Origin: Chrysomallon squamiferum
Taxonomy: Eukaryota > Mollusca > Gastropoda > Neomphalida > Peltospiridae
Direction: 5' to 3'
NCBI GenBank assembly: GCA_012295275.1
Contig: CM022673.1
Coordinates: 2,636,105 to 2,698,604 of the forward strand
DNA: 62,500 bases
Made by a program: the position numbers and the translations under genes
In this document: positions 1 through 15,400 of the stretch, piece after piece
Layout: every line of letters starts with the position of its first letter
Position numbering within the stretch: the first letter of the stretch is position 1
Notes under the pieces: model-generated
Seen by the model: the letters and a program-made list of their open reading frames with translations, nothing else
What the model was told of the DNA's origin: nothing
Databases searched by the model: none

Positions 1-229
1 GTAACCCATGACTGTAAATCGTTTGATCTTGTATTGTCTCAAATGACCCATATTTGTTAGTCTATCTGTTAATATAAAGATTTGTAATTTATAAATATAA
101 ATAAATGGCTAAAATAAAGAACAACAACTTAGTAAAAATGTATTGAAAAAAATAATACTAATAAAGATTAAATTAAAAAAAAAAATAATAATAATAAATC
201 CTAATGTCAATAACTGAACATTTCTTTAC
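1..229 (-). other. Start of intron 41, nothing else seen
   Basis: AT-rich intron sequence following the donor at 229-228 on the minus strand. No further exon was recognised before the window edge. Confidence 0.6.
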
Positions 230-488
230 CATTCTGTACATTTTTCAGTGTCTTGAATAACAACGATTTTATCATGGATAAAACCATTTTCATCATAGCA
301 TTCACAGAACTCTGGTTCCACACAATGCTGATTCTGATCACGTTTGTATCCATCGTCACAGACACATGCTTCATCAACACCATCGGTGCATTCTGTGGGG
401 TTACATTCTAAACCAAGGATGGCAGCTCTACAGCTGTCACACTGTTCCCTGCAGACCCGGCTCTTCTTCTCTTTCTCCCAGCACGCCT
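230..488 (-). CDS. SSPO-like: Exon 41: TIL-like Cys-rich module, last exon in window
   Basis: 259 bases encoding [16 protein letters not shown], then [16 protein letters not shown] and [14 protein letters not shown], ending TEKCTEW. The spacing fits a TIL module paired with the preceding TSP1, as in SCO-spondin. The acceptor is at 492-489 and the donor gtaaag follows 230, so the gene continues left of the window with two bases carried over. Confidence 0.85.
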
Positions 489-3400
489 CTGTAATTCAGT
501 CAGCCATTCTATATTATTCATTTGTTTTACAAATAATGTTATTTAAAAAAAAAAAAATTAAAAATTAAAAATAATAATAATAATAATTTTTCAAGGTTAA
601 TATTTTGTTTTCAAATAGTTGTTTTTAAATTTTACTATTATTTTAATCCATTTTTTAATTTTTTTTAAAATTCATTGGTATATTTAAAAAAAAAAAAATT
701 AAAAAAGTTCTTGCGCTTGATATAGTGTTTTCAAATGATGCTATTTAAAAAAAAAAAGTATGCTATTTAAAAAAACAAAACAAAAAACAAACAATAGTCC
801 CTATTTTCTTCTGCATGATCCTTTTTATTAACTTTTTATTTAGTTATTGTCTTTATCCCGATATAATATCGGTGTCAAATGGAAAGAGATTTTATTTATT
901 ATTATTATATATAGATATTTCACATACACTGAATAATAAAAAAATTAAAAAATTAAAAAATGTTAACAACATACACACCTGTGACTGCACATTCTGTCAG
1001 ACAGGGTTCAGACTGGATATCTTTACTTTTGCTGCAGGTGCAATTTGCCACGCATGTTCTTGATCGAATTTGTTCTATTGGACGACAGGAACCATTTTTA
1101 CATACACCTTGCCAGTTGGACCATGGTTCCCAGCAGCTTGGTATAACTGTATGGTTATTAAAGCAAACACATTTTATTCATGGATTCTTCTTCCTTTTTT
1201 TCTTTTTTTCGTCTTTTTTTAATAAACTCATTCATTCTTTTTAAATATATAGACTACACTAAAAATAACAGCAAAATGAAAACAATATATGAGCATTTAA
1301 GAAAATGATCCAACTGGACTTAGTCTCACTGAACAGTAACCTTTTACACAAAGTATCTTCACTTAACAAGTTCTACATTCCATATTAAAAAATAATAATA
1401 TGACGTGTGAATTCATAAAACAATATAAAACACATACATATTCTATATTTATCATAGAGCACATGCTTCTGATTATTTTCAGTGAATTTATATAATAATG
1501 TATAATTACTACAGAAAAATAATAAAGTATTAAAAATAATCATTAGTTCTAATCTAGACTGAAACGATTATTTTGGAAAACCACTTATATACCGACTTCT
1601 TTCAGTTATTTCTTGCATAGTACACCAAAAATTATACATCTTACAAAAAACCCCAAAACAAAATAACCAAACAAAAACAAAACACAGAATATCTTTTAAA
1701 AATGTAACAGCTAATAATAAATAAAATAATAATAAAAAAGACAAACCTGCAGTAGTAACAACAGTCAGTGGAGTCGAAGGAAAAACAGATGGTCCAGTTA
1801 AGCGAGCGGTTGACGGTCTTTCTGATATGGGAGTTGAAGGAGTCTTTGATACTACAGCCGGAGTTGCTGTTGATGGAGTTGTGGATCGTACTGACACAGG
1901 GGTGGTCGAAGGAGTCTTGGACACTACCCTTGGTGTTGTGGATGGTACTGACACAGGGGTGGTGGAAGGAATCTTTGAAACTACCCTTGGAGTTGTAACT
2001 GAAGGAGTTGTGGATGGTACTGACACAGGAGTGGTGGAAGGAGTCTTCGAAACTACCCTCGGAGTTGTAACTGAAGGAGTTGTGGATGGTACTGACACAG
2101 GGGAGGTGGAAGGAGTCTTTGACACAACCCTTGGAGTTGTGGATGGTACTGACACAGGAGCGGTGGAAGGAGTCTTGGACACAACCCTCGGAGTTGTAAC
2201 TGAAGGAGATGTTGATGGTACTGACACAGGGGTGGTGGATGGAGTCTTTGACACAACCCTCGGAGTTGTAACCTGAAGGGGTTGTGGATGGGACTGACAC
2301 AGGGGTTGTCAAAGGAGTCTTGGACACCAACCTGGGAGTTGTAACTGAAGGAGTTGTGGATGGTACTGACACAGGCGTGGTGGAAGGAGTCTTCGACACT
2401 ACCCTTGGTGTTGTGGATGGTACTGACACAGGGGTGGTGGAAGGAATCTTCGAAACTACCCTTGGAGTTGTAACTGAAGGAGTTGTGGATGGTACTGACA
2501 CAGGGGAGGTGGAAGGAGTCTTGACACTACCCTTGGAGTTGTGGATGGGACTGACACAGGGGTGGTGGAAGGAGTCTTGGACACTACCCTCGGAGTTGTA
2601 ACTGAAGGAGGATTGATGGTTGATGGTGAAGGACTGACACAGGGTGGATTGAAGGGTGGAGGTCTTCGACACAACCCCCGGAGTTGTACCTGAAGGGGTT
2701 GTGGATGGGACTGACACTGTCAAAGGAGTTGGTGGATGGTACTGACACAGGCTGGATGGTGGAAGGAGTCTTGGTTGTAACTGAAGGAGTTGTGGATGGG
2801 ACTGATACAGGGGTGGTCGAAGGAGTCTTGGACACCACCGTCGGAGTTGTGGATGGGACTGATACAGGGGTGGTGGAAGGAGTCTTCGAAACTACCCTTG
2901 GAGTTGTGGATGGTACTGACACAGGGGTGGTGGAAGGAGTCTTGGACACAACCCTCGGAGTTGTAACTGAAGGAGTTGTGGATGGTACTGACACAGGGGT
3001 GGTTGAAGGAGTCTTCGACACTAACCTGGGAGTTGTAACTGAAGGAGTTGTGGATGGTACTGACACAGGCGTGGTGGAAGGAGTCTTCGACACTACCCTT
3101 GGAGTTGTGGATGGTACTGACACAGGGGTGGTGGAAGGAGTCTTCGAAACTACCCTTGGAGTTGTAACTGAAGGAGTTGTGGATGGTACTGACACAGGGG
3201 AGGTGGAAGGAGTCTTTGACACTACCCTTGGAGTTGTGGATGGTACTGACACAGGAGTGGTGGAAGGAGTCTTGGACACTACCGTTGGAGTTGTAACTGA
3301 AGGAGATGTTGATGGTACTGACACAGGGGTGGTTGAAGGAGTCTTCGATACTACCCTCGGAGTTGTGGAACTGAAGGAGTTGTGGATGGATACGGAGTTG

Positions 3401-6400
3401 ACACAGGGGTGGATGGGACTGACACAGGGGTTGTCAAAGGAGTCTTGGACACTAACCTGGGAGTGGATAACTAATACAGGAGTGGTGGAGGGTCGAAACT
3501 GACACAGGCGTGGATGGTACTGGTGGAAGGAGTCTTCGACACTACCCTCGGAGTTGTAACTGAAGGAGTTGTGGATGGGACTGATGGATGGTCGAAGGAC
3601 TGGACACCACGGAGTTGTGGATGGGACTGATACAGGGGTGGTGGAAGGAGTCTTGGAAACTACCCTTGGAGTTGTAACTGAAGGAGATGTTGGATGGTAC
3701 TGACACAGGGTGGTGGATGGAGGAGTTGTGGAAGGAGATGTTGACACTGACACCTTGGAGTTGTAACTGAAGGATGGTGGATGGTACTGACACAGGGGTG
3801 GTGGAAGGAGTCTTGGACTGGGAGTTGTAACTGAAGGAGTTTGGAGGTACTGACACAGGCGTGGTGGAAGGACTTCGACAAGGAGATGTGGATGGTACTG
3901 ACACAGGGGTGGTTGAAGGAGTCTTCGAAACTACCCCCCTGAAGGAGTTGTGGATGGTACTGACACAGGGGGTGGAAGGAGGTACCCTTGGAAGTGGATG
4001 GTACTGACACAGGGGTGGTAGGAGTCTTCGATACTACCCTCGGAGTTGTACCTGAAGGGGTTGTGGATGGGACTGACACAGGGATTGTCGAAGGAGTCTT
4101 GGACACCACCCTCGGAGATGTGGATGGTACTAATACAGGAGTGGTGGAAGGAGTCTTCGAAACTACCCTTGGAGTTGTGGATGGTACTGACACAGGGGTG
4201 GTAGAAGGAGTCTTCGACACTACCCGAGGAGTTGTAACTGAAGGAGTTGTGGATGGGACTGATACAGGGGTGATCGAAGGAGTCTTGGACACCACCGTCG
4301 GAGTTGTGGATGGGACTGATACAGGGGTGGTGGAAGGAGTCTTGGACACTACCCTCGGAGTTGTAACTGAAGGAGATGTTGATGGTACTGACACAGGGGT
4401 GGTTGAAGGAGTCTTCGACACAACCCTCGGAGTTGTAACTGAAGGAGTTGTGGATGGTACTGACACAGGCTTGGTGGAAGGAGTCTTGGACACGACACTC
4501 GGAGTTGTGGATGGGACTGATACAGGAGAGGTGGAAGGAGTCTTCGAAACTACCCTTGGAGTTGTGGATGGTACTGACACAGGGGTGGTAGAAGGAGTCT
4601 TGGACACGACCCTCGGAGATGTGGAAGGTACTGACACAGGAGAGGTAGAAGGAGTCTTCGAAACTACCCTTGGAGTTGTGGATGGTACTGACACAGGGGT
4701 GGTTGAAGGAGTCTTCGACACAACCCTCGGAGTTGTAACTGAAGGAGTTGTGGATGGTACTGACACAGGGGAGGTGGTAGGAGTCTTTGACACTACCCTT
4801 GGAGTTGTGGATGGAGTCTTGGACACTACCCTCGGAGTTGTAACTGAAGGAGATGTTGATGGTACTGACACAGGGGTGGTCGAAAGAGTCTTTGACACAA
4901 CCCTCGGAGTTGTAACTGAAGGAGTTGTGGATGGTACTGACACAGGGGTGGTCGAAGGAGTCTTCGACACAACACTCGGAGTTGTAACTGAAGGAGCTGT
5001 GGATGGTACTGACACCGGGGTGGTCGAAGGCGTCTTCGACACTACCCTCGGAGTTGTAACTGAAGGAGATGTTGATGGTACTGACACAGGGGTAGTTGAA
5101 GGAGTCTTCGACACAACCCTCAGAGTTGTAACTGAAGGAGTTGTGGATGGTACTGACACAGGCGTGGTGGAAGGAGTCTTGGACACGACACTCGGAGTTG
5201 TGGATGTGACTGATACAGGAGACGTGGAAGGAGTCTTCGAAACTACCCTTGGAGTTGTGGATGGGACTGACACAGGGGTGGTAGAAGGAGTCTTCGACAC
5301 TACCCTTGGAGTTGTAACTGAAGGAGTTGTGGATGGTACTGATACAGGGGTGGTCGAAGGAGTCTTCGACACAACCCTCGGAGTTGTAACTGAAGGAGTT
5401 GTGGATGGTACTGACACAGGGGTGGTTGAAGGAGTCTTCGACACAACTCTCGGAGTTGTAACTGAAGTTGTGGATGGTACTGACACCGGGGTGGTCGAAG
5501 GCGTCTTCGACACTACCCTCGGAGTTGTAACTGAAGGAGTTGTGGATGGTACTGACACTCGGGGGTGGTTGAAGGAAGTCTTCGACACAACGACACTACC
5601 CTCGGAGTTGTAACTGAAGTTGTGGATGGTACTGACACCGGGGTGGTCGAAGGCGTCTTCGACACTACCCTCGGAGTTGTAACTGAAGGAGTTGTGGATG
5701 GTACTGATACAGGGGTGGTTGAAGGAGTCTTTGACACTACCCTTGGAGTTGTAACTGAAGGAGTTGTGGATGGTACTGACACAGGGGTGGTCGAAGGAGT
5801 CTTCGACACAACTCTCGGAGTTGTAACTGAAGTTGTGGATGGTACTGACACCGGGGTGGTCGAAGGCGTCTTCGACAGGCGTCTGAAGGCGTCTTCGACA
5901 CTATCCTCGGAGTTGTAACTGAAGGAGTTGTGGATGGTACTGATACCCTCGGAGTTGGGGTGGTCGAAGGAGTCTTCGACACAACCCTCGGAGTTGTAAC
6001 TGAAGGAGATGGTACTGACACCGGGATGGTACTGACACAGGGGTGGTTGAAGGGTGGTCTTCGACACAACCCCTAACTGAAGGAATGTGGATGGTACTGA
6101 ACTGAAGGAGTTGTAACTGAAGGATGTGGATGGTACTGACACAAGGGTGGTGGAAGGAGTCTTCGACACAACCCTCGGAGTTGTAACTGAAGGAGTTGTG
6201 GATGGTACTGACACAGGGGTGGTTGAAGGAGTCTTCGACACAACCCTCGGAGTTGTAACTGAAGGAGTTGTGGATGGTACTGACACAGGGGTGGTGGAAG
6301 GAGTCTTCGACACAACCCTCGGAGTTGTAACTGAAGGAGTTGTGGATGGTACTGACACAGGGGTGGTTGAAGGGGGTGGTCGAAGGATGGTGACACCGGG

Positions 6401-9400
6401 GGTGGTGAACACTGCCGTTGGAGTTGTGGGTGGTACTGACACAGGGGTGGTGGAAGGAGTCTTCGACACTACCCTCGGAGTTGTAACTGAAGGAATTGTG
6501 GATGGTACTGACACAGGGGTGGTCGAAGGAGTAGTGAACACTGCCGTTGGAGTTGTGGGTGGTACTGACCGTTGGAGTTGTAACTGAAGGAATTGTGGAT
6601 GGTACTGACACAGGGGTGGTCGAAGGGGTGGTCGAAGGAGTCTTGGATACTACCCTCGGAGTTGTAACTGAAGGAATTGTGGATGGTACTGACACAGGGG
6701 TGGTCGAAGGAGTAGTGAACACTGCCGTTGGAGTTGTGGGTGGTACTGACACAGGGGTGGTCGAAGGAGTCTTCGATACTACCCTCGGAGTTGTAACTGA
6801 AGGAATTGTGGATGGTACTGACACAGGGGTGGTCGAAGGAGTCTTCGATACTACCGTCAGAGTTGTAACTGAAGGCGTTGTGGATGGTACCAATATGGGA
6901 GTTGAAGTGGTCGTGACAGGTAATGTTGCAGGTGTAGTTGGTCCTGCTGCAGATGTGGATGCTAGTGTTGTGGCAGGAGTTGAAGATGGTCCTGTGGTAT
7001 ACATATTGAATTGGTGTTATTATATTATTAAGTTCATTACTTGATAAATGTGATAAACAATTATAATAATTTGTGGGGAACTAAATGTTTGCAGTTTTTG
7101 TTAAGTTTAGGAAAGCATTAATTATAATGTTCTGGAAGATTACTTTATATCCTTTTGAGTAGTATTTATGCTATGATATATTTGATTGATGTTGTCAAAT
7201 GTGGAAAGGAATGTTGGTATATTGTGTGTATAATATGACTTTCAAAGTCGTTGAATTTCAAATTCTTAAGAATGGAATGTGACACCGTTAGGTAGAATGA
7301 ATGTAACTGGAAATATTATGTGTGCTAAAAGTATGATATCACTTATAAACATTACAGAACTGGTAGTGAAAGAAAAGAATAATATTTTTGTGTGTATTAA
7401 GCATAAGATCATTTTCCTACTTTTTGATATATTTTAAGGCTACTATTCTGTTTGTTGCAAATACTATTGTTTCAAATATATTCTTAAATTCTTTATCAAA
7501 AGAAAATATATGTAATATACATGATTGGTGATCATTTTAAAAAAGGGACAACATCTAGTGCAAAAAGGAAATCATGTAATGAACAAACAAATCTGCATAT
7601 AAACTATCATAATTTAATGTAAAGTAATAAAAAAAAGAACACTAGAAATCATTCTTATTTGAGGTTTTTTTTTAGCTGTTCTATACTAATAAGATTAATA
7701 CTCACTGATTACTTTCATACAGGTTTCCATATAATGAACATCTACACCTACTGATCCTCCAGGAGTGTCCTTTGATAATTTAAATCTTAGAGATGTTATA
7801 TTTATACCATTTTCATTTTGATAGAACTGTACGAAAGAAGAATCACCATTACTTATCATTGGTACCTGAAAGAGAAATGTAATTTATAAATACAATTCCA
7901 AAATCTTGGTCATCATATTCATTCAGCTTTAATTGACTGAATATTTCTATTAGTAAAATACATATTTGTCCATACCTTCTGTTTGATGACTGGTAGCTTA
8001 AGTCATAAAAATATAAATGTCACTCGATTTGTTATGGAAGTATTCAAATATTCTGTTATCAGACTTTCATCATTTATTTTATATTTCATCATTTACAGTT
8101 ATAAGGCTACAAAATACTGATTTACTCTTTTGAAACATAGGTATTGAACCATTTTTCCAGAAATCTGAAAAATCAAGAAAAGGAGCTGTTTTTGAAACTG
8201 GATACTTTTAAATTAGGCGTGCTTTGTTTTAGTTTCCATGATGTCAATTCAAGTGAGAGTGTTGCTTTGACAATAAATTATTATTTGTTTCTGTTTACTA
8301 TCATTTCCATTATTATCATGTCTAAAAGACTAACTAAAATGCAGCTGTGAAAAACATATTCAATAGAGGAATTTAAATGAATTAATAAAGATAAAAGATA
8401 CCTTAACTAATTTTTTTTCTGTTAAATACTGTTTTATTATCTATTTTTTATTCTTCATTTTATATTTTAAATAAAGATTTAGCCTGTATCCAGAAATTTG
8501 ACAAGTCCAGAAATCTAGGTCACCTATGGTCCCAAGCTTGATGGCTAAATGGTTCCAAACCTGTACCATGAAATATCTTTTGGCAAAGACTAATTCACTG
8601 ATTACTTCTTTATGATAATTCCATTTTCTGTGTAGTTCCAATTAGTTCATGAAAAAGATACTGATATTTAGATACAGAACTTTCTCAATTACAGTCATAA
8701 CAATTTATTTGTAATTTCTATAATTCAATCTGATTAAAATGTTCTTTATAATGGTACTCACGTATTCCTCTCCATCATATATATAAGCTGTCACGTTTGT
8801 GGAGAAATTCAAACTGATCTCAAATAGAGTGAGATAAAGAATATTCGGGATTTCAACTTCAACGTCCTGAACACTTGATGTATTGCTGAATTCAATGTTC
8901 TTGGGTAAATAGTTTTTCAAATAATTTCTATTAAGCTCACTCAGACCTTCTTCACACTGCAAACCTATAAATGCATTTTAAAAATATTTTGAAGACAAAA
9001 TCATTAGTAATTAATTTTGTTTACATATCCTGTGGTCACATCCATGTTTGTACTAATATTTGCAGGTAACATTATGATTTCTGCTGCACTTTCTTATTTT
9101 ATTAAAGAGCCATTACTTATTATTTATAAACAGCAAAAATCTTCATAGTATTTATATTTTGTTATTAAATTCTTTTCATAAAAGCTACATTATTCATGAT
9201 AGTAAAATTCTGCTTGAAATAGGAAAAATATATAACAATTAACTGGTGGTAATTTATTACCTGGAATGGAAATTGGTGGTCTTGTTGTTGTTGTCAAAGG
9301 TGGTAATCCTTCACAGCCTTTGATCATTACTATCAAAGTTAATGGTCCAGATTTGGACAGTTGTACACCAAGTGTTAAGTTTTTAGAAGCACCAATCTGG

Positions 9401-12400
9401 TCAATAGTCAGTGCAGATAAATCTTGATTGCTTTCCAACAAAACCTGTAATTTAGATGTGTAAAATTATTAGTCACACAAACACATACATTTACTTATTA
9501 GACTGTATGTTTTTCAAATTTTAAAATTGCCATTATGCTCCATTTAAAAATTGTGCAGGTAAAACATTTAGCAAGAAAGCAAAATATTCAGAATATTCAC
9601 ATATAATGAATGGACTAATAACTGAACCATTTAATTTCTAAATTACAACAATAAAAAATCATATATATATAATAAAAATATAAAAATAAAATAAAAATAA
9701 TTATATGTAAAAAAGCATATTATAAATTAATAAACAGGTTATACGCAGACTTTTAAAAATGGCAACAGTTAACAAATTTCAAACATTTGCAGTTTTTATG
9801 TGTTAAATGCTGAGGTAAGTATATATATATATACTTGCCTGATTGTTATTATTATAAACTTCAATGGATTCTGCAACAACATTAGGACCTCTCACTTCCA
9901 ATCCCGTTAAATACAACGAAGGAAATGTTAAATACAGAAAGTAATTCTCTGATGTGTTATGTTCAGAAATATTCCACTGAACTGCATAACCCGAAAAAGA
10001 CACAGATGAATTAACAGCTTCAGCATTAAACTGTTTCTCATCCAGTTTCACATACAGTTTACAACCACCTTTAAAGAAATAAATAAATAATTAAATAAAT
10101 AAATAATCAATAAAAAAGACAGAAAAAATAATAGAAACAGAACAAATAAATAGAACTCAAATTTCATTTTCATGCCAGCATATTTTAAATGTAAACAATT
10201 ACAATAAAAACAAAATTATCTTTCTGAACTGTGTTTCAGTTATTACCCTTATGACTTTTGTTTTCCTTGTGTGAAAAAAAGTGTTTTTCTTGCATTTATA
10301 CCCTCCATATTTATACCATCCATATTTGTATTCTGAAATTTATAAATATTTACTAGGTATCACTAAATATCAGGAAAAATCATTATTTCAAAAGATAAAC
10401 AAACCTGCTGTCGGTGAAGTGGTACTCAAACCTTGACTTGGAGCCATTGTTGATATGTTAGCTGTGAAAGTTACAGTATTATACATTATATGAAAAAAAC
10501 TGTAAAGAAATAATAAAATAATTCTCAGAATAATAATAATAATGAGTAAAATTATTATAATAATACACATTAGGTTATTTCACTGTCAATGGAGGTAGTC
10601 AGAGATAGCCTTGTGCATCTAAACAGTTTTACTTATTTGACTCGAATAAGAAAAGGACAATAAAACTATTTATATGGAATAAAAACAGACAAACATAACC
10701 AAATATTATTATTAAAAATTGTAGTGAAGAAATCTTTTAAAATGAAGTCATGTACACAAAGCTGTATTATTTTCCAAGTATAATTAATTTAAAATAGATA
10801 TCTTATATGTTATTACCTGAAGTTGCAGCAGTACTTGATGGAGTTGTTAATGATACTGATACAGAGGTGCTCGATGGAGTCTTGGACACTACCCTTGGAG
10901 TTGTAACTGAAGGAGCTGTGGATGGTACTGACACAGGGGTGGTCGAAGGAGTCTTCGATACTACCCTCGGAGTTGTGGATGGAACTGACACAGGGGTGGT
11001 AGAAGGAGTCTTCGATACTACCCTCGGAGTTGTGGATGGTACTGACACAGGGGTGGTAGGAGTCTTTGATACTACCCTCAGAGTTGTGGATGGGACTGAT
11101 ACAGCGATGGTCGTAGGTGTCTTTGATACTACCCTCGGAGTTGTGGATGGGACTGAAGGGGTTGTGGATGGCACTGACACTGGAGTTGGGATGGAACTGA
11201 TACAGGGTGGTGAAGGAGTCTTTGATACTACCCTCGGAGTTGTAACTGAAGGAGTTGTGGATGGAACTGACACAGGGGTGGTAGATGGAGTCTTGACACT
11301 ACCCTCGGAGTTGTGGATGGAACTGACACAGGGGGGTGGTAGAAGGAGTCTTGACACTACCCTCGGAGTTGTAACTGAAGGAGTTGTGGATGTCACTGAC
11401 ACAGGGGTGGTCGAAGGAGTCTTTGATACTACCCTCGGAGTTGTGGATGGAACTGACACAGGGGTGGTAGAAGGAGTCTTTGATACTACCCTTGGAGTTG
11501 TAACTGAAGGAGTTGTGGATGGCACTGACACAGGGGTGGTCGATGGAGTCTTCGACACTACCCTCGGAGTTGTGGATGGAACTGACACAGGGGTGGTAGA
11601 AGGAGTCTTTGACACTACCCTCGGAGTTGTAACTGAAGGAGTTGTGGATGGCACTGACACAGGGGTGGTGGAAGGAGTCTTTGACACTACCCTCGGAGTT
11701 GTGGAATGGTAGAAGGAGTCTTTGATACTACCCTCGGAGTTGTGGATGGAACTGACACAGGGGGGTTGTAACTTTGAAGGAGTTGTGGATGGAACTGACA
11801 CAGGGGTGGTAGAAGGAGTCTTTGATACTACCCTCGGAGTTGTGGATGGTACTGATACAGGGGTGGTCGAAGGAGTCTTTGATACTACCCTCGGAGTTGT
11901 GGATGGAACTGACACAGGGGTGGTAGAAGGAGTCTTCGACACTACCCTCGGAGTTGTAACTGAAGGAGTTGTGGATGTCACTGACACAGGGGTGGTTGAA
12001 GGAGTCTTCGACACTACCCTCGGAGTTGTGGATGGTACTGACACAGGGGTGGGATGGAGTTGTAACTGAAGGAGTTGTGGATGGAACTGACACAGGGGTG
12101 GTGGAAGGAGTCTTTGATACTACCCTTGGAGTTGTAACTGAAGGAGTTGTGGATGGCACTGACACAGGGGTGGTCGATGGAGTCTTCGACACTACCCTCG
12201 GAGTTGTGGATGGAACTGACACAGGGGTGGTAGAAGGAGTCTTTGACACTACCCTCGGAGTTGTAACTGAAGGAGTTGTGGATGGCACTGACACAGGGGT
12301 GGTGGAAGGAGTCTTTGACACTACCCTCGGAGTTGTAACTGAAGGAGTTGTGGATGGCACTGATACAGGGGTGGTCGAAGGAGTCTTTGATACTACCCTC

Positions 12401-15400
12401 GGAGTTGTGGATGGAACTGACACAGGGGTGGTAGAAGGAGTCTTTGACACTACCCTCGGAGTTGTGGATGGAACTGACACAGGGGTGGTAGAAGGAGTCT
12501 TTGACACTACCCTCGGTTGTGGATTGTAACTTTGAAAGGAGTTGTGGATGGAACTGACACAGGGGGGTGGTAGAAGGAGTCTTGACACTACCCTCGGAGT
12601 TGTGGATGGAACTGACACAGGGGTGGTAGAAGGAGTCTTGACACTACCCTCGGAGTTGTAACTGAAGGAGTTGTGGATGTCACTGACACAGGGGTGGTTG
12701 AAGGAGTCTTCGACACTACCCTCGGAGTTGTGGATGGTACTGACACAGGGGTGGTCGATGGAGTCTTCGACACTACCCTCGGAGTTGTGGATGGAACTGA
12801 CACAGGGGTGGTAGAAGGAGTTTTCGACACTACCCTCGGAGTTGTAACTAAAGGAGCTGTGGATGGCACTGATACAGGGGTGGTAGAAGGAGTCTTTGAC
12901 ACTACCCTCGGAGTTGTAACTAAAGGAGTTGTGGATGGGACTGATACAGGGGTGGTTGAAGGAGTCTTTGATACTACCCTCGGAGTTGTAGATGGAACTG
13001 ACACAGGGGTGGTAGAAGGAGTCTTCGACACTACCCTCGAAGTTGTGGATGGTACTGACACAGGGGTGGTAGAAGGAGTCTTCGACACTACCCTCGGAGT
13101 TGTAACTGAAGGAGCTGTGGATGGCACTGATACAGAGGTGGTCGAAGGAGTCTTTGACACTACCCTCGGAGTTGTAACTAAAGGAGTTGTGGATGGAACT
13201 GATACAGGGGTGGTTGAAGGAGTCTTCGATACTACCCTCGGAGTTGTAGATGGAACTGACACAGGGGTGGTAGAAGGAGTCTTCGACACTACCCTCGGAG
13301 TTGTAACTGAAGGAGTTGTGGATGTCACTGACACAGGGGTGGTTGAAGGAGTCTTCGACACTACCCTCGGAGTTGTGGATGGAACTGACACAGGGGTGGT
13401 CGATGGAGTCTTCGACACTACCCTCGGTTGTAACTGTGTGGATGGAACTGACACAGGGGTGGTAGAAGGAGTCTTTCGACACTACCCTCGGAGTTTGTGA
13501 AGGATGGAACTGACACAGGGGTGGTAGAAGGAGTTTTTCGTCACTACCCTCGGAGTTGTAACTGAAGGAGTTGTGGATGGCACTGACACAGGGGTGGTAG
13601 AAGGAGTCTTCGACACTACCCTCGGAGTTGTGGATGGTACTGACACAGGGGTGGTAGAAGGAGTCTTCGACACTACCCTCGGAGTTGTAACTGAAGGAGT
13701 TGTGGATGTCACTGACACAGGGGTGGTTGAAGGAGTCTTCGACACTACCCTCGGAGTTGTGGATGGAACTGACACAGGGGTGGTAGAAGGAGTCTTCGAC
13801 ACTACCCTCGGAGTTGTAACTGAAGGAGTTGTGGATGGCACTGACACAGGGGTGGTGGAAGGAGTCTTTGACACTACCCTCGGAGTTGTAACTAAAGGAG
13901 TTGTGGATGGGACTGATACAGGGGTGGTTGAAGGAGTCTTTGATACTACCCTCGGAGTTGTGGATGGAACTGACACAGGGGTGGTAGAAGGAGTCTTCGA
14001 CACTACCCTCGGAGTTGTGGATGGTACTGACACAGGGGTGGTAGAAGGAGTCTTCGACACTACCCTCGGAGTTGTAACTGAATGGCTGTGGATGGCACTG
14101 ATACAGGGGTGGTCGAAGGAGTCTTTGACACTACCCTCGGAGTTGTAACTAAAGGAGTTGTGGATGGGACTGATACAGGGGTGGTTGAAGGAGTCTTCGA
14201 CACTACCCTCGGAGTTGTGGATGGAACTGACACAGGGGTGGTAGAAGGAGTCTTCGACACTACCCTCGGAGTTGTAACTGAAGGAGTTGTGGATGTCACT
14301 GACACAGGGGTGGTTGAAGGAGTCTTCGACACTACCCTCGGAGTTGTGGATGGTACTGACACAGGGGTGGTCGATGGAGTCTTCGACACTACGCTCGGAG
14401 TTGTGGATGGAACTGACACAGGGGTGGTAGAAGGAGTCGTCGACACTACCCTCGGAGTTGTAGATGGAACTGACACAGGGGTGGTAGAAGGAGTTTTCGT
14501 CACTACCCTCGGAGTTGTAACTGAAGGAGTTGTGGATGGCACTGACACAGGGGTGGTAGAAGGAGTCTTCGACACTACCCTCGGAGTTGTGGATGGAAAG
14601 GACACAGGGGTGGTAGAAGGAGTCTTCGACACTAGCCTCGGAGTTGTAACTGAAGGAGTTGTGGATGGCACTGACACAGGGGTGGTGGAAGGAGTCTTTG
14701 ACACTACCCTCGGAGTTGTAACTGAAGGAGTTGTGGATGGTACTGATACAGGGGTGGTCGAAGGAGTCTTTGATACTACCCTCGGAGTTGTGGATGGCAC
14801 TGACACAGGGGTGGTCGATGGAGTCTTCGACACTACCCTCGGAGTTGTGGATGGAACTGACACAGGGGTGGTAGAAGGAGTCTTCGACACTACCCTCGGA
14901 GTTGTAACTGAAGGAGTTGTGGATGGCACTGACACAGGGGTGGTGGAAGGAGTCTTTGACACTACCCTCGGAGTTGTAACTGAAGGAGTTGTGGATGGCA
15001 CTGACACAGGGGTGGTGGAAGGAGTCTTTGACACTACCCTCGGAGTTGTAACTGAAGGAGTTGTGGATGGCACTGATACAGGGGTGGTCGAAGGAGTCTT
15101 TGATACTACCCTCGGAGTTGTGGATGGAACTGACACAGGGGTGGTAGAAGGAGTCTTCGACACTACCCTCGGAGTTGTAACTGAAGGAGTTGTGGATGGC
15201 ACTGACACAGGGGTGGTGGAAGGAGTCTTTGACACGACCTACCCTGTAACTGAAGGAGTTGTGGATGGTACTGATACAGGGGTGGTCGAAGGAGTCTTTG
15301 ATACTACCCTCGGAGTTGTGGATGGCACTGACACAGGGGTGGTCGATGGAGTCTTCGACACTACCCTCGGAGTTGTGGATGGAACTGACACAGGGGTGGT

